Source: Bacteroidales bacterium (GTDB taxonomy: Bacteria > Bacteroidota > Bacteroidia > Bacteroidales > CG2-30-32-10). From it: a stretch of 63,592 nucleotides of DNA. Location of the stretch: positions 1 to 63,592 of the forward strand of contig DAOQAK010000016.1 of assembly GCA_035353855.1 (NCBI GenBank). Direction: 5' to 3'. Position numbers and translations under genes: made by a program. Each line of letters starts with the position of its first letter. The stretch's first letter is position 1. Under the pieces are notes generated by a model that saw only the letters and a program-made list of their open reading frames with translations, was not told where the DNA came from and ran no database searches. Of the stretch, positions 36,499 through 44,997 are shown piece by piece.

Positions 36499-36680
36499 CT
36501 GAACGATTACAATTGATATCGTAGCAATGTAAGGAAGAATCTGTACGATTACAGTTGACATCGTACCAATGTAAGGAAGAATCTGCACGATTACAGTTGA
36601 CATCGTACTAATGTAAGGAAGAATCTGAACGATTACAGTTGACATTGTACCAATGTGTGGAAGAATCTGAACGATTCCGA
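36499..36680. repeat. 42-bp tandem repeat (minisatellite), ~4 units
   Basis: Units of 42 bp read AATGTAAGGAAGAATCTG then NACGATTACAGTTGACATCG. The unit length is a multiple of three, so an open frame on the minus strand encodes 14-residue repeats (MSTVIVQILPYIST). The protein has no signal, no leader and no upstream context, so I treat it as a DNA repeat. Spacing is exact with 1-4 changes between units and more divergence at the edges. No conserved palindromic part typical of CRISPR. Confidence 0.85.
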
Positions 36681-36781
36681 TAAGAACTATAACGATGCGT
36701 GCAGGAATTGAGAGGGTTCATGCAATAGAGAGTGTAAATATTTTTGTGTAAATAAGGTTACATACCACCAATGACATTCAG

Positions 36782-37042
36782 ACTAACCAGCTGCTAAACC
36801 TTATAACCATAGACATAAGTTGAATGGTTGGGCGACTGGTTTTGTCAATAGTTTTTAAGTATAAAGTTTTTTTACAAATAACTTTTAACATTCATCCTGA
36901 CTAGTTGCTACACCTTACAACCAATGACATAAGTTGATGGGTTGGGCGGCTGGTTTGGACAAATGTTTTTTTGTTTATGGTGTTTATACTTTAACCCTTT
37001 GCCTATTGACTTAACCAGCTGCTACACCTTTCAACCATTGAC
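36782..37042. repeat. CCAGCTGC/AACCA inverted-repeat family, first cluster
   Basis: Three related elements at ~36782-36846, ~36898-36958 and ~37011-37042 (half). Each full copy opens with AACCAGCTGCTA(A/C)ACCTT and closes with GGTTGGGCGACTGGTTT, giving imperfect arms of about 25 nt around a GACATAAGTTGA centre. Further copies lie at 43545-44003. Confidence 0.7.
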
Positions 37043-37154
37043 TTTTTTAATATCCAATTTCCAATACTGAATGTCGAATTTCCAGGTTAATTTAATGTTT
37101 ATACCCTATCCCCCTATACCCTTATACCCTTATACCCTTATACCTCTATACCTT

Positions 37155-38819
37155 TCAATGTTCTTTCACAATCTTTTTAACAGTAACACCATTATTACTT
37201 GTTACTCTGCAAATATAGATTCCTAAAGGAAGATCGGTAATATCAAAAAGTGTTTTGTATTTATTTATGGTTTGACTTTTTATAATTCTTCCATCAATAT
37301 TCAATAAATCCATTGTAAAAATATTATCAGTATTGTATGATAGGACTTCAATGGTTATTTGATCTTTAGCCGGATTCGGGTAAATATTCACTAAAGAATT
37401 ACCCAATGAAACATCTTTTACACCTGTAAATACAGGGCTTGCATAAGCACTTGCCGAAACTGCCGACTGGTTATCGAAACTGGTTACGGTGTAATAGAAA
37501 AGGGTATCCTGCGAAGCAGTATAATCATCATACGATAAAGCTGTAGTTGTGGCAATATACTTCCAGTAGCCATCAGTTGATGTTGAACGGAATACCCTGT
37601 AGCCCCCGATGGGAAATGTTCCTGCTGTACTCGCGCTCCAACTTATTGTATTATGGTCTGCATATGGTATAATCGCCACATTTGCCGGTGCAGACGGAGT
37701 GTTTATCATATACGTGTGCGACTTAACCAACTCAGCGAAACCAATACCATCAACAGGTTTGTTCTCAACTAATCCTTTTACTGTTGCCGCTCCTTCCCAA
37801 AATTTGAATAAGGTAACATCAATAACCTGGTTGGTAATAGTAGGAAACATATCAAGGGTAATATTACGCAAAGGGTTGATAAGCCGCCAGCTGCTTGAAT
37901 AGTATTTATTGTTTGCCTGATCGTGCCAATAACTGGTTCGTTCAAATATAAACCCCGACGAGGTATCCTGGGAATTGTCGGGATATATGCCGCTTATAAG
38001 CCTTGATGCAGGAGTACAAGGTACATTGTTGGAATCGGCGGTATATGTTTGCCATATATTGAATTCCGAAGGAGTTTGCGGGCTACCCCATATAGTGCCC
38101 TTTTTATCCAACTGCATCGAAAACCATTCATATAAATTATTTGTATTAATACCTACTGTAAAAGGCCCCCATTGCCTGTCGATCCAACCTATTCCGGAAG
38201 TGATGGTATCTGTTACTCCTGCAAATTTAATAGTACCTTCAACTTTCATATTGGAATATGAATAATAAAATGAAGAGTCGCCGTTGGTGCCAATTGGAAT
38301 ATAACAATCGCCTCCAATATTAATAGGAGGACGATTATTGGTAACCGTAACTTTTAATCCGTCGTTATCCGTAGGATTTTCAGCATGAAAATAATAACGA
38401 TAAGGAACGCTATCTGTAGGGTATGTCCATTTTGAAGTATCGCGAATCGATGGTAAAAGGATGTAATATGAAAGTTCCCAATGTCCGGTTTGAGAAGTAA
38501 GAGCCAATTGTGTCCGGTTAACATTGGTATGAAATGTACCGGTAGCGGGAACAGCAATATTGAATATACGCATATTAGCAGGTTTATTAAAGTAACAAAG
38601 CATTACATCATATACTTTATAATTGGGCGCCGAACCTATAAGATGAAGATTAATGTACCACCATTCCGTATTGGTATTGGAAGCTGTATGCCTTCCATCA
38701 TCAACAGGAAACGAAAGAACGGTTCCGGCAGGCGAATATGGATATGTTTGCCAGTTCTGACTGTACATATTCATTGTATAGATCAAGGATACAATAATTA
38801 TGGTAAATGCTTTTTTCAT
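37155..38819 (-). CDS. CrtC/AttH lipocalin-like protein with T9SS domain, copy 1
   Basis: 554 residues. Signal peptide (to ~SQN), then a lipocalin-like region of the CrtC/AttH type: DDGRHTASNTNTEWWYINLHLIG, and GIGWIDRQWGPF, which fits the 'G.aWlDrqWG' motif. Next comes a fibronectin type III-like module (~370-455, APANVAIIPYADHNTISWSAS) and a C-terminal type A T9SS sorting domain (VNIYPNPAKDQITIEV). Characterised CrtC members hydrate carotenoids, but the fusion to FN3 and T9SS points to an exported or surface-bound protein acting on a lipid-like ligand; that part is inference. Its tandem paralogue is upstream at 38884-40533. Confidence 0.82.
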   Translation of the reverse strand: MKKAFTIIIVSLIYTMNMYSQNWQTYPYSPAGTVLSFPVDDGRHTASNTNTEWWYINLHLIGSAPNYKVYDVMLCYFNKPANMRIFNIAVPATGTFHTNVNRTQLALTSQTGHWELSYYILLPSIRDTSKWTYPTDSVPYRYYFHAENPTDNDGLKVTVTNNRPPINIGGDCYIPIGTNGDSSFYYSYSNMKVEGTIKFAGVTDTITSGIGWIDRQWGPFTVGINTNNLYEWFSMQLDKKGTIWGSPQTPSEFNIWQTYTADSNNVPCTPASRLISGIYPDNSQDTSSGFIFERTSYWHDQANNKYYSSSWRLINPLRNITLDMFPTITNQVIDVTLFKFWEGAATVKGLVENKPVDGIGFAELVKSHTYMINTPSAPANVAIIPYADHNTISWSASTAGTFPIGGYRVFRSTSTDGYWKYIATTTALSYDDYTASQDTLFYYTVTSFDNQSAVSASAYASPVFTGVKDVSLGNSLVNIYPNPAKDQITIEVLSYNTDNIFTMDLLNIDGRIIKSQTINKYKTLFDITDLPLGIYICRVTSNNGVTVKKIVKEH

Positions 38820-38883
38820 ATATCTGTAATTTATTTTGCGGTTTTATAATGATTTCAATTTATATATATTCGTTCATGAAATT

Positions 38884-40533
38884 TTATTCTTTTGCAAATC
38901 TTTTCATAACTATGGTATTATCATCAGCTATCTTTAATATATATACTCCCAATGGTAAACCGGAAATATCTAATTGTGTTTTGCTTTTCAATATTTGCCG
39001 GTTATATATTAATTTTCCTTCTACACTATATAATTCAACTACAGCATGACTTCCTTTCATATCATTAGTAATATCAATAGTGATTTGATTTTTTGCCGGA
39101 TTAGGATAAATATTCACAAAATAATTTTCCGTTGATATATCTTTAATACCAGCAAGGACAGGGCTTGCATAGGCGCTTGCAGAAGTGGAGGTCTGATTAT
39201 CAAAACTGGTAACTGTGTAATAAAACAGCGTATCGGGTGAAACGGAATAATCATCATAAGATAACGCTGAAGTAGAAGCAAGATATTTCCAGTATCCGTT
39301 AGTAGATGCAGAACGATATACCCGGTATCCGCCAACAGGATATGTCCCTGCTGTACTTGTATTCCAGTTTATAGTGTTATGATCAGCAAATGATGTGATG
39401 GTTAAACCTGTTGGTACTGATGGTGTATTGATAAGGTAAGTGTGGCCATTAACCAATTCGGCAAATCCCAATCCTTCAACTGGCTTATTTTCTATAACAC
39501 CTTTTATTTCTGTTGAACCTTCCCAAAATTTAAATGCAGTAACATTAACCAACTGATCAGGAATGGTAGGTATAATATCAAGAGTAATATTACGAACAGG
39601 ATTTATCAATCTCCAACTGCTCGAAAAATATTTTCCTGTTGATGCATCATGCCAATAACTAAGTCGTTCAAAGATATAATTACAAGTAGTATCCTGCGAA
39701 TCGTCAGGATATATACCGCTAATGAATCTTAGTCCCGGCACATAAGGAACATCGTTTGTGTCGGAATAGATCTGCCACATATTAAATTCAGAAGGAGTTT
39801 GTGGCGTTCCCCAAGTTATACCCGGTTTATCCAACTGTAAAGAAAACCATTCATATGAAGAACTTGTTCCAATAGAAAACGGTCCCCATTGTCTGTCGAT
39901 CCATCCAATTCCTGAAGTGATAGTATCGGTTACACCAGCAAATTTAATTGTACCTTCAACTTTCATATTTGTATAAGAAAAATAATATGACGAGTCGCCT
40001 TCAACACCTTCGGGAATATAACCATTACCTCCAACATTCAGAGGAGGACGGCTGCTGGTAACATAAATATTAAGTGCATCATTATCAGTAGAATTTATAG
40101 CATGATAATAATAACGATAAGGAATACTGTCTATCGGATATGTCCATATTGAAGTATCTTTAATGGATGGATAAAGATTAAAATAAGTAAGTCCCCAATA
40201 AGCTGTTTGCGATGTAAGCGCCAATGGGGTTTGGTTTACATTAGTATGAAAAACGCCTGTTTCAGGCATAGCAATATTAAAGATACGTTGGGTAGTAGGC
40301 TTATTAAAGTAACAAAGCATTACATCATATTTTTTATAATCAGGCGCTGCACCTATAAGATGCAGGTTTAGGTACCACCATTCGGTAGTGGTATTAGTTG
40401 TATGCCTTCCATCATCAAGAGGAAATGAGAGAAGTGTATTTACAGGAGAATAAGGATACGTCTGCCAGTTCTGGCTAAATATGTTCATTGGAAAAAACGA
40501 AAATAAAATAAATGATGCAAATAGTTTTCGCAT
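38884..40533 (-). CDS. CrtC/AttH lipocalin-like protein with T9SS domain, copy 2
   Basis: 549 residues, collinear with copy 1 throughout: signal peptide, DDGRHTTNTTTEWWYLNLHLIG, GIGWIDRQWGPF, FN3-like module (VPTGLTITSFADHNTINWNTS) and VNIYPNPAKNQITIDI sorting domain. The two copies are separated by 64 bp and are clearly the product of a tandem duplication. The C-terminal sorting domain has diverged more than the lipocalin-like core. It is transcribed first. Confidence 0.82.
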   Translation of the reverse strand: MRKLFASFILFSFFPMNIFSQNWQTYPYSPVNTLLSFPLDDGRHTTNTTTEWWYLNLHLIGAAPDYKKYDVMLCYFNKPTTQRIFNIAMPETGVFHTNVNQTPLALTSQTAYWGLTYFNLYPSIKDTSIWTYPIDSIPYRYYYHAINSTDNDALNIYVTSSRPPLNVGGNGYIPEGVEGDSSYYFSYTNMKVEGTIKFAGVTDTITSGIGWIDRQWGPFSIGTSSSYEWFSLQLDKPGITWGTPQTPSEFNMWQIYSDTNDVPYVPGLRFISGIYPDDSQDTTCNYIFERLSYWHDASTGKYFSSSWRLINPVRNITLDIIPTIPDQLVNVTAFKFWEGSTEIKGVIENKPVEGLGFAELVNGHTYLINTPSVPTGLTITSFADHNTINWNTSTAGTYPVGGYRVYRSASTNGYWKYLASTSALSYDDYSVSPDTLFYYTVTSFDNQTSTSASAYASPVLAGIKDISTENYFVNIYPNPAKNQITIDITNDMKGSHAVVELYSVEGKLIYNRQILKSKTQLDISGLPLGVYILKIADDNTIVMKRFAKE

Positions 40534-40801
40534 AATGATATGATTTTATAACACACCAAATATATCAAAACAAATGAAATAGAAACCACAATAAATGTAT
40601 TTTAACACTTTTATGATAAAAATAGTATACTAATTCGGTTTAGTTTTTTTAGAGGAAAACAGTAATTATACTGGGCGAATGAATTTGCATTATTTTGCAA
40701 ATTCTTTCAGCCTAAGTATAATAATAAACGTTAGTTGCTACAGCGACCCGTTCAACATCAGCGTAAATAGTTGGATTGCGTATTTTGCAGTTTTATTTAT
40801 T

Positions 40802-41401
40802 TTAATCTTTATCCGGCGATAAAGTTAAATTTTCAATAATTTTTGTTTCAGAAACACATGAACCTTCGGTTTTAGTATTATCACGAATACCTTCAAGTTT
40901 CATAGATTTATTTTTCAACTGCACAATGCGGTAAACTGTTGGTGATGCTGCCTGATACGAATAATTGGTTGTATTCGCCTGAACCGATACAGCTTGAAAA
41001 GCAACATATTCTTTATTCTTGGCCTCACCATCTTTATTTTTTGAAAGAAAATACCAATAGCCTTGTTCATCCAAAACATATGTATAATTATACGGGAAAT
41101 TTAAATTCTGATAAATCCTATATGAACCATCATTTTTAATTTCAAACCTCCATTTATAAAATCCTTCTATACTTCCCTGATTTTCCTGGTAAATAAGCCT
41201 GTTATCTTCACCAAACTTATATATTTCAGAAAGCTGAGGTGTACCATAAGACACCCTGCCTTCAGTAACTTCCCAATTACGACAGATTCTCGCTTTTCGT
41301 GATAGAAATGATACCAAAGGGTCCTCCTCGCCTTTCTTGCAACCATTGAATACTAATATTATTATAAACGATAACAATAGTAAAAGTTTTTTGTTTTTCA
41401 T
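40802..41401 (-). CDS. Lipoprotein of unknown function (lipocalin-like size)
   Basis: 199 residues. Lipoprotein signal with lipid cysteine at residue 21 (VFNGCKKGEEDP); the acidic residues after it fit the surface lipoprotein export signal. The mature part is beta-rich (RNWEVTEGRVSYG, FYKWRFEIKNDGSYRIYQ, QGYWYFLSKNKDGEAKNKEYVAF), compatible with a small calycin/lipocalin-like barrel, but I do not recognise a named family. It is isolated between the repeat element at 41533 and the lipocalin-like pair. Confidence 0.7.
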   Translation of the reverse strand: MKNKKLLLLLSFIIILVFNGCKKGEEDPLVSFLSRKARICRNWEVTEGRVSYGTPQLSEIYKFGEDNRLIYQENQGSIEGFYKWRFEIKNDGSYRIYQNLNFPYNYTYVLDEQGYWYFLSKNKDGEAKNKEYVAFQAVSVQANTTNYSYQAASPTVYRIVQLKNKSMKLEGIRDNTKTEGSCVSETKIIENLTLSPDKD

Positions 41402-41532
41402 ATAAAAAAAATCAGTTTATGATAATGCAAAAAAATAAAAAATCTTTAATATTAAAGATATGATTTGATAGTCGGTTTAATTTAAAATATAAATGGCATA
41501 AAAGAGTTTATATCTGGAATGTTTTCCACATT

Positions 41533-41634
41533 TATACTCGTTCTTATCAGGTTTGCAAAAGTAAAACTGTTTAGAACGAGTTATACCGTACAGAAAACAA
41601 AAATATTTTTGCAAACCTTTTTTCTGTCGGTATA
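41533..41634 (-). repeat. 102-bp two-hairpin element, copy C (inverted)
   Basis: Exactly 102 bp, reverse orientation relative to copies A and B. It keeps both stems and both complementary loop segments (GGTTTGCAAAA/TTTTGCAAACC on the minus strand). It lies between the stop of the 41668-42579 gene and the start of the 40802-41401 lipoprotein. Confidence 0.9.
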
Positions 41635-41667
41635 CTATTAGCCATAATTTCAAATCAAAAGACACAT

Positions 41668-42579
41668 TTATATTTTCAAAAACACTGCATCAGGCAAAGT
41701 GTATCTAAAAAATAATCTCACTGAATTATATGGATAATCATTCAATCCTTTTTGAAAGTTTATTCCAAGGAAATGATTTCCTGTTTTTCTTGATAGCTGC
41801 AACCTTGCAACAACAGGTCTGTCATCATTATTTATATAACCAAAATATCCACCGGCATTACATGAGATAATATATTTCAAAAAATTTAAATCAAGTCCTG
41901 CTCCATATAAAAACGAATCATCCTGCCTGTAATCGCCCCTGTTTGTCTGCCAACTATAAAACCCAATCATAGCATACCAACGCAATTTATTCATCAAAAA
42001 TTTTTTATTGTTTTTTTCTTTACCAAATGATAAATCAAAAAAATATCCGGGAGCATCAGTATACCGTGCTGCTGAAACATTTGTCCCCGAAGCGGTGCGC
42101 AACGAAATGCGCAATGCCATATCAGGGATTTTTTTATTCCTGACCAACTGAACAATTGTCCCGAAATAAATATCACCACCGGCAGTTCCTTCACCGTCTC
42201 TATCACGCGATGCACGCTCATCACGGGTTATCGTATCTATTTTAAAATGTTCAAGCGGTACAACATATCCTTCAATTGCAACAATTTTAGGTACTATAGG
42301 ATAATACAACATAGTAAAAGCATTTTGTGTTTTATCACCTTTACTGAAATGTCCATCTGCCGCAAGCTCCACAATTGCTTTATCTCCGGTGACTCCTTTT
42401 TGAATTTCAGGAACAGGCAACGCATTCGGACCAAAATATTTCGGCGAAAAATTCAAATACTGATACCATGGAGTTATGCCATCCCAGTGATGAATATTCA
42501 CCCACCAGTCGTAATTTTCCTGCGCATGGATATTTGTCATGCAAAAAATAAAAATCACGAATGCAAAATATTTTTTCAT
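41668..42579 (-). CDS. Secreted / outer-membrane beta-barrel-like protein
   Basis: 303 residues from MKKYFAFVIFIFCMTNIHAQ (signal peptide). The rest has alternating strand patterns and aromatic girdle residues (e.g. NKLRWYAMIGFYSWQTN, DSFLYGAGLDLNFLKYIISCNAGGYFGY, SVRLFFRYTLPD) typical of a 12-16-strand outer-membrane barrel. No named family recognised. It begins 9 bp after the PAP2 phosphatase gene on the same strand, so the pair is co-transcribed. Confidence 0.7.
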   Translation of the reverse strand: MKKYFAFVIFIFCMTNIHAQENYDWWVNIHHWDGITPWYQYLNFSPKYFGPNALPVPEIQKGVTGDKAIVELAADGHFSKGDKTQNAFTMLYYPIVPKIVAIEGYVVPLEHFKIDTITRDERASRDRDGEGTAGGDIYFGTIVQLVRNKKIPDMALRISLRTASGTNVSAARYTDAPGYFFDLSFGKEKNNKKFLMNKLRWYAMIGFYSWQTNRGDYRQDDSFLYGAGLDLNFLKYIISCNAGGYFGYINNDDRPVVARLQLSRKTGNHFLGINFQKGLNDYPYNSVRLFFRYTLPDAVFLKI

Positions 42580-42588
42580 GATCAACAA

Positions 42589-43452
42589 TCAAAATTTAAA
42601 TGTTGAACTTAACATGACCGATTTTCCATCGGTAACAGGCAATAAAGAAAATTTAGTATTGGTACGTTCACGAACAACAAAACTTCCTATAGAATAACCC
42701 AGGGCGCCACCGATGATTACATCCGACATCCAGTGTGCATCTTGTGTAAGCCTTGATATTCCAACACCTGTGGCAAGCGTATAACAAATTATCGGGACTA
42801 TCTTAATGTCTTTATATTGCTTTGCAATCACAGTTGCTACCGACCATGCAGCAATAGTATGCCCTGACGGGAATGCATCATAACCTGATTGTTTGTAATC
42901 TTTTTTAAAAGCATTCAATGATGTTGGAAACCAGTTCCAGTAATCTTTTCCATTATCGAAAGAAGGTCGTTGCCTTCCTGTGAATAATTTTCCTAATGTT
43001 ACAATAAAGCCTGCATGCAGTAATGCTTCAGTAGCCATTAATCCGGTTTGTTTTGCTTTATCATTTTTAAATACAAGTCCGCCAAAATAAAATAACGCAC
43101 ATGTAGATAAAGTAGTAACATTCTCGCCTCCGTATGTAACCACAGGACTAAGGTCGGAAACCCACTGATGTTTTGCCTGGAATTTTTTAACTTCAGAATA
43201 AATTTTTTCATCACGCGATAAAGCAATAATGGTTGCTCCAAAAACAGGCGCCCAATAAAGTTTATCTTTATCCATCATTTTTACCGGCGACATCCAGAGC
43301 TTTTTCTCATCCTGAATAAATGCTTTCACACACCATACTTTTTCAGGACTTACAGCAACATCATTTAAGGAAATCACCAAAGAATCCTGATTTTGCGCTT
43401 TCACAAATATTCCTGAAAAAAAGATAAGTGCTAATAAAATAAGTTTTTTCAT
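42589..43452 (-). CDS. PAP2 family phosphatase
   Basis: 287 residues from MKKLILLALIFFSGIFVKAQ; an upstream start would put a polar leader before the signal peptide. The three PAP2 motifs are present: KLFTGRQRPSFDNG (KxxxxxxRP), FPSGHTIAAWS, and SRLTQDAHWMSD (SRxxxxxHxxxD). It is a membrane-associated acid phosphatase of the lipid-phosphatase superfamily, probably acting on the periplasmic face. The exact substrate (undecaprenyl pyrophosphate, lipid A phosphate or another) is not decided by the sequence. A Cys residue after the signal is absent. Confidence 0.9.
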   Translation of the reverse strand: MKKLILLALIFFSGIFVKAQNQDSLVISLNDVAVSPEKVWCVKAFIQDEKKLWMSPVKMMDKDKLYWAPVFGATIIALSRDEKIYSEVKKFQAKHQWVSDLSPVVTYGGENVTTLSTCALFYFGGLVFKNDKAKQTGLMATEALLHAGFIVTLGKLFTGRQRPSFDNGKDYWNWFPTSLNAFKKDYKQSGYDAFPSGHTIAAWSVATVIAKQYKDIKIVPIICYTLATGVGISRLTQDAHWMSDVIIGGALGYSIGSFVVRERTNTKFSLLPVTDGKSVMLSSTFKF

Positions 43453-43544
43453 AAAATAAATTATCCAATAAAAGTAAATAAATAAAGTGAAATGTGAATT
43501 GATTTTTCTTTCAATTGATTCCACAAACTTCAATTGTAATTTTA

Positions 43545-44003
43545 TCAGGCCTGTTGCCCTAAACCTACAACCAATGACATCAATTTAATATTTTCTATTT
43601 GCTATTATATATTTTCTATTAAAAAAGTCAATAGTTGAAAGGTGTAGCAACAAGTCAGGTCAATTGTCAAAGGGCTAAGGTTTCAACTCCATCAATCTAA
43701 AACACATAACCAGTCCTGTTGCAACAAACCTACAACCAATCCGCCTTGGCGGACATCAATTTAATATTTTCTATTTGCTATTATCTATTTTCTATTAAAA
43801 AAGTCAATGGTTATTTATTGATGGTTAATATTTCTCAATATCCAATATCCAATTTCCAATATCGAATGCCGAATGTTCAACTTTATTTGCGATTTTTTTC
43901 TCTTTCAACTTTTGACCACCACCCTAACTAGCTGCCCAACCTTAAAACTTATAACTCTTGTTAATGGTTGATAGGTGAAGCGACTGGTTTAGTTAATTGT
44001 TGT
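43545..44003. repeat. CCAGCTGC/AACCA inverted-repeat family, second cluster
   Basis: Partial or full copies at ~43545-43575, 43624-43660 (reverse orientation), 43711-43739 and 43922-44003. The last again has both arms (TAACTAGCTGCCCAACCTT ... AAGCGACTGGTTTAG). Confidence 0.65.
43740..43753. repeat. TCCGCC-type palindrome, copy 3
   Basis: TCCGCCTTGGCGGA. The flanking sequence CCTACAACCAAT ... GACATCAATTTAA is present without the insert at 43564-43590, so 11 bp appear to have been gained here or lost there. Confidence 0.8.
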
Positions 44004-44170
44004 GAGTAGTATGTTTTTTTCACTCGATAAACTAATAACCATAAACCTAACTTTCTGCACAACCCATAAACCGCCAACCAAATATTTTGCTCACAAAACT
44101 CTTCACGTAATTCACCGACATCTACCATTCATTCACCGATTTGCTATATAACAGGGCTTTCATAGCATAG

Positions 44171-44178
44171 TATATTTG
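44171..44178 (+). promoter_or_regulatory. Candidate -7 box for the LiaF/LytS/LytTR operon
   Basis: TATATTTG matches TAnnTTTG, leaving an ~80-nt leader before the ATG. A TTTG at 44140-44143 is a little too far (27 bp) for a standard -33 box. Confidence 0.35.
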
Positions 44179-44259
44179 TCGTAGAATAAAAAAAAGAAAA
44201 ATATCTTCCAGTGTGAAGAGCTTAATTAACATATAAATAAATCATTAAAATTTTAAATT

Positions 44260-44988
44260 ATGGAAACTACAACGTATTTTTGCAGCAAACACAGAAGAAT
44301 GAAAAAAATCATTACAGCAATACTTTTTATCGTGGCAGGCAGCTTGCTGCTCGCATTCAACACAGGTGTGTTACCTCATGAGTACAAACATATTTTTTTC
44401 TCATGGGAAATGTTTTTAATAGCCATTGGTGTTGTTAACCTGTTTGCGCCAGAAAGCCGCATGACCGGTATCATTCTTATACTAATAGGCGGATTTTTTA
44501 TTTTACCCGATCTGTTTTCTTTTCCTTTTGAATACACACATACATTTTGGCCTGCATTAATTATAATTATTGGAATTATGATGCTTGTAAAAAGAGTGTG
44601 GCATCATCCATTTAACCACCATTCCTATTCGGAAACGAAAGTAAGCGACGGATACATTGATGAAACAAATGTTTTTGGCGGAAATAAAATGCGCCTGTCA
44701 CCTGTTGAATTCAAGGGAGGCAAAATCACCAATATTTTCGGCGGTTCTGATATCGACCTCACACAAACTACTCTTCCCGAAGGAGAGCATGTGCTTGAGA
44801 TCACCTGTATTTTCGGAGGAACTGCAATACGCGTACCTTCTGATTGGAATGTTCAGTCGCAAATGACTTCTATCTTAGGCGGAGTTGGCGACAAACGTTT
44901 CATGACAAAGAATGCAAACGAATTCTCAAAAAGCAAACTCATTATAAAAGGTGTTGCAATTTTCGGCGGATGCGAAATAAAAAATTAA
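44260..44988 (+). CDS. LiaF-like membrane protein
   Basis: 242 residues (229 if the internal ATG at 44299, MKKIITAILF, is used). Four hydrophobic helices fill the first ~120 residues (LiaF transmembrane/DUF5668 type). The C-terminal domain is the LiaF/VraT-type beta-helix with repeated FGG turns (NVFGGNKMRL, NIFGGSDIDL, CIFGGTAIRV, SILGGVG, AIFGGCEIKN). In Firmicutes LiaF restrains the LiaSR cell-envelope stress system. Here the gene precedes a histidine kinase and a LytTR regulator, with which it probably forms an envelope-stress sensing unit. Confidence 0.88.
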   Translation: METTTYFCSKHRRMKKIITAILFIVAGSLLLAFNTGVLPHEYKHIFFSWEMFLIAIGVVNLFAPESRMTGIILILIGGFFILPDLFSFPFEYTHTFWPALIIIIGIMMLVKRVWHHPFNHHSYSETKVSDGYIDETNVFGGNKMRLSPVEFKGGKITNIFGGSDIDLTQTTLPEGEHVLEITCIFGGTAIRVPSDWNVQSQMTSILGGVGDKRFMTKNANEFSKSKLIIKGVAIFGGCEIKN

Positions 44989-44997
44989 TTCCATTTT

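Larger units (their letters stand above)
35731..37154. other. 1.4-kb non-coding repeat hub
   Basis: No credible gene. It contains operator-like inverted half-sites upstream of AIPR (35788-35842), two 54-bp near-identical direct repeats (35953-36006, 36109-36162), and two identical 55-bp direct repeats (36054-36108, 36332-36386). Also present are CGCAAAG tandem units (~36177-36203), a REP-like hairpin (36231-36253) and the 42-bp minisatellite (36499-36680). Three CCAGCTGC-type inverted elements (36782, 36898, 37011) and TATACCC-rich tracts before 37155 complete it. Many of these sequences recur elsewhere in the window, so this gap acts as a landing site for several dispersed families. Confidence 0.7.
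43453..44259. other. 807-bp non-coding region with dispersed repeats
   Basis: No gene. It holds two 57-bp direct repeats of AATTTAATATTTTCTATTTGC type (43576-43632 and 43752-43808), one TCCGCC palindrome (43740-43753), several CCAGCTGC-family elements (43545-44003) and, at the right end, a TATATTTG box before the LiaF-like gene. Confidence 0.65.

Noticed and set aside
36457..36645. A 62-codon ORF with 14-residue repeats on the minus strand.
   Set aside because: It is the translation of the 42-bp minisatellite, has no leader, no start context and no stop-proximal domain; treated as a DNA repeat.
36499..36680. The 42-bp tandem array as a CRISPR array.
   Set aside because: Whole units are repeated with no unique spacers between short identical repeats, and there are no cas genes anywhere in the window.
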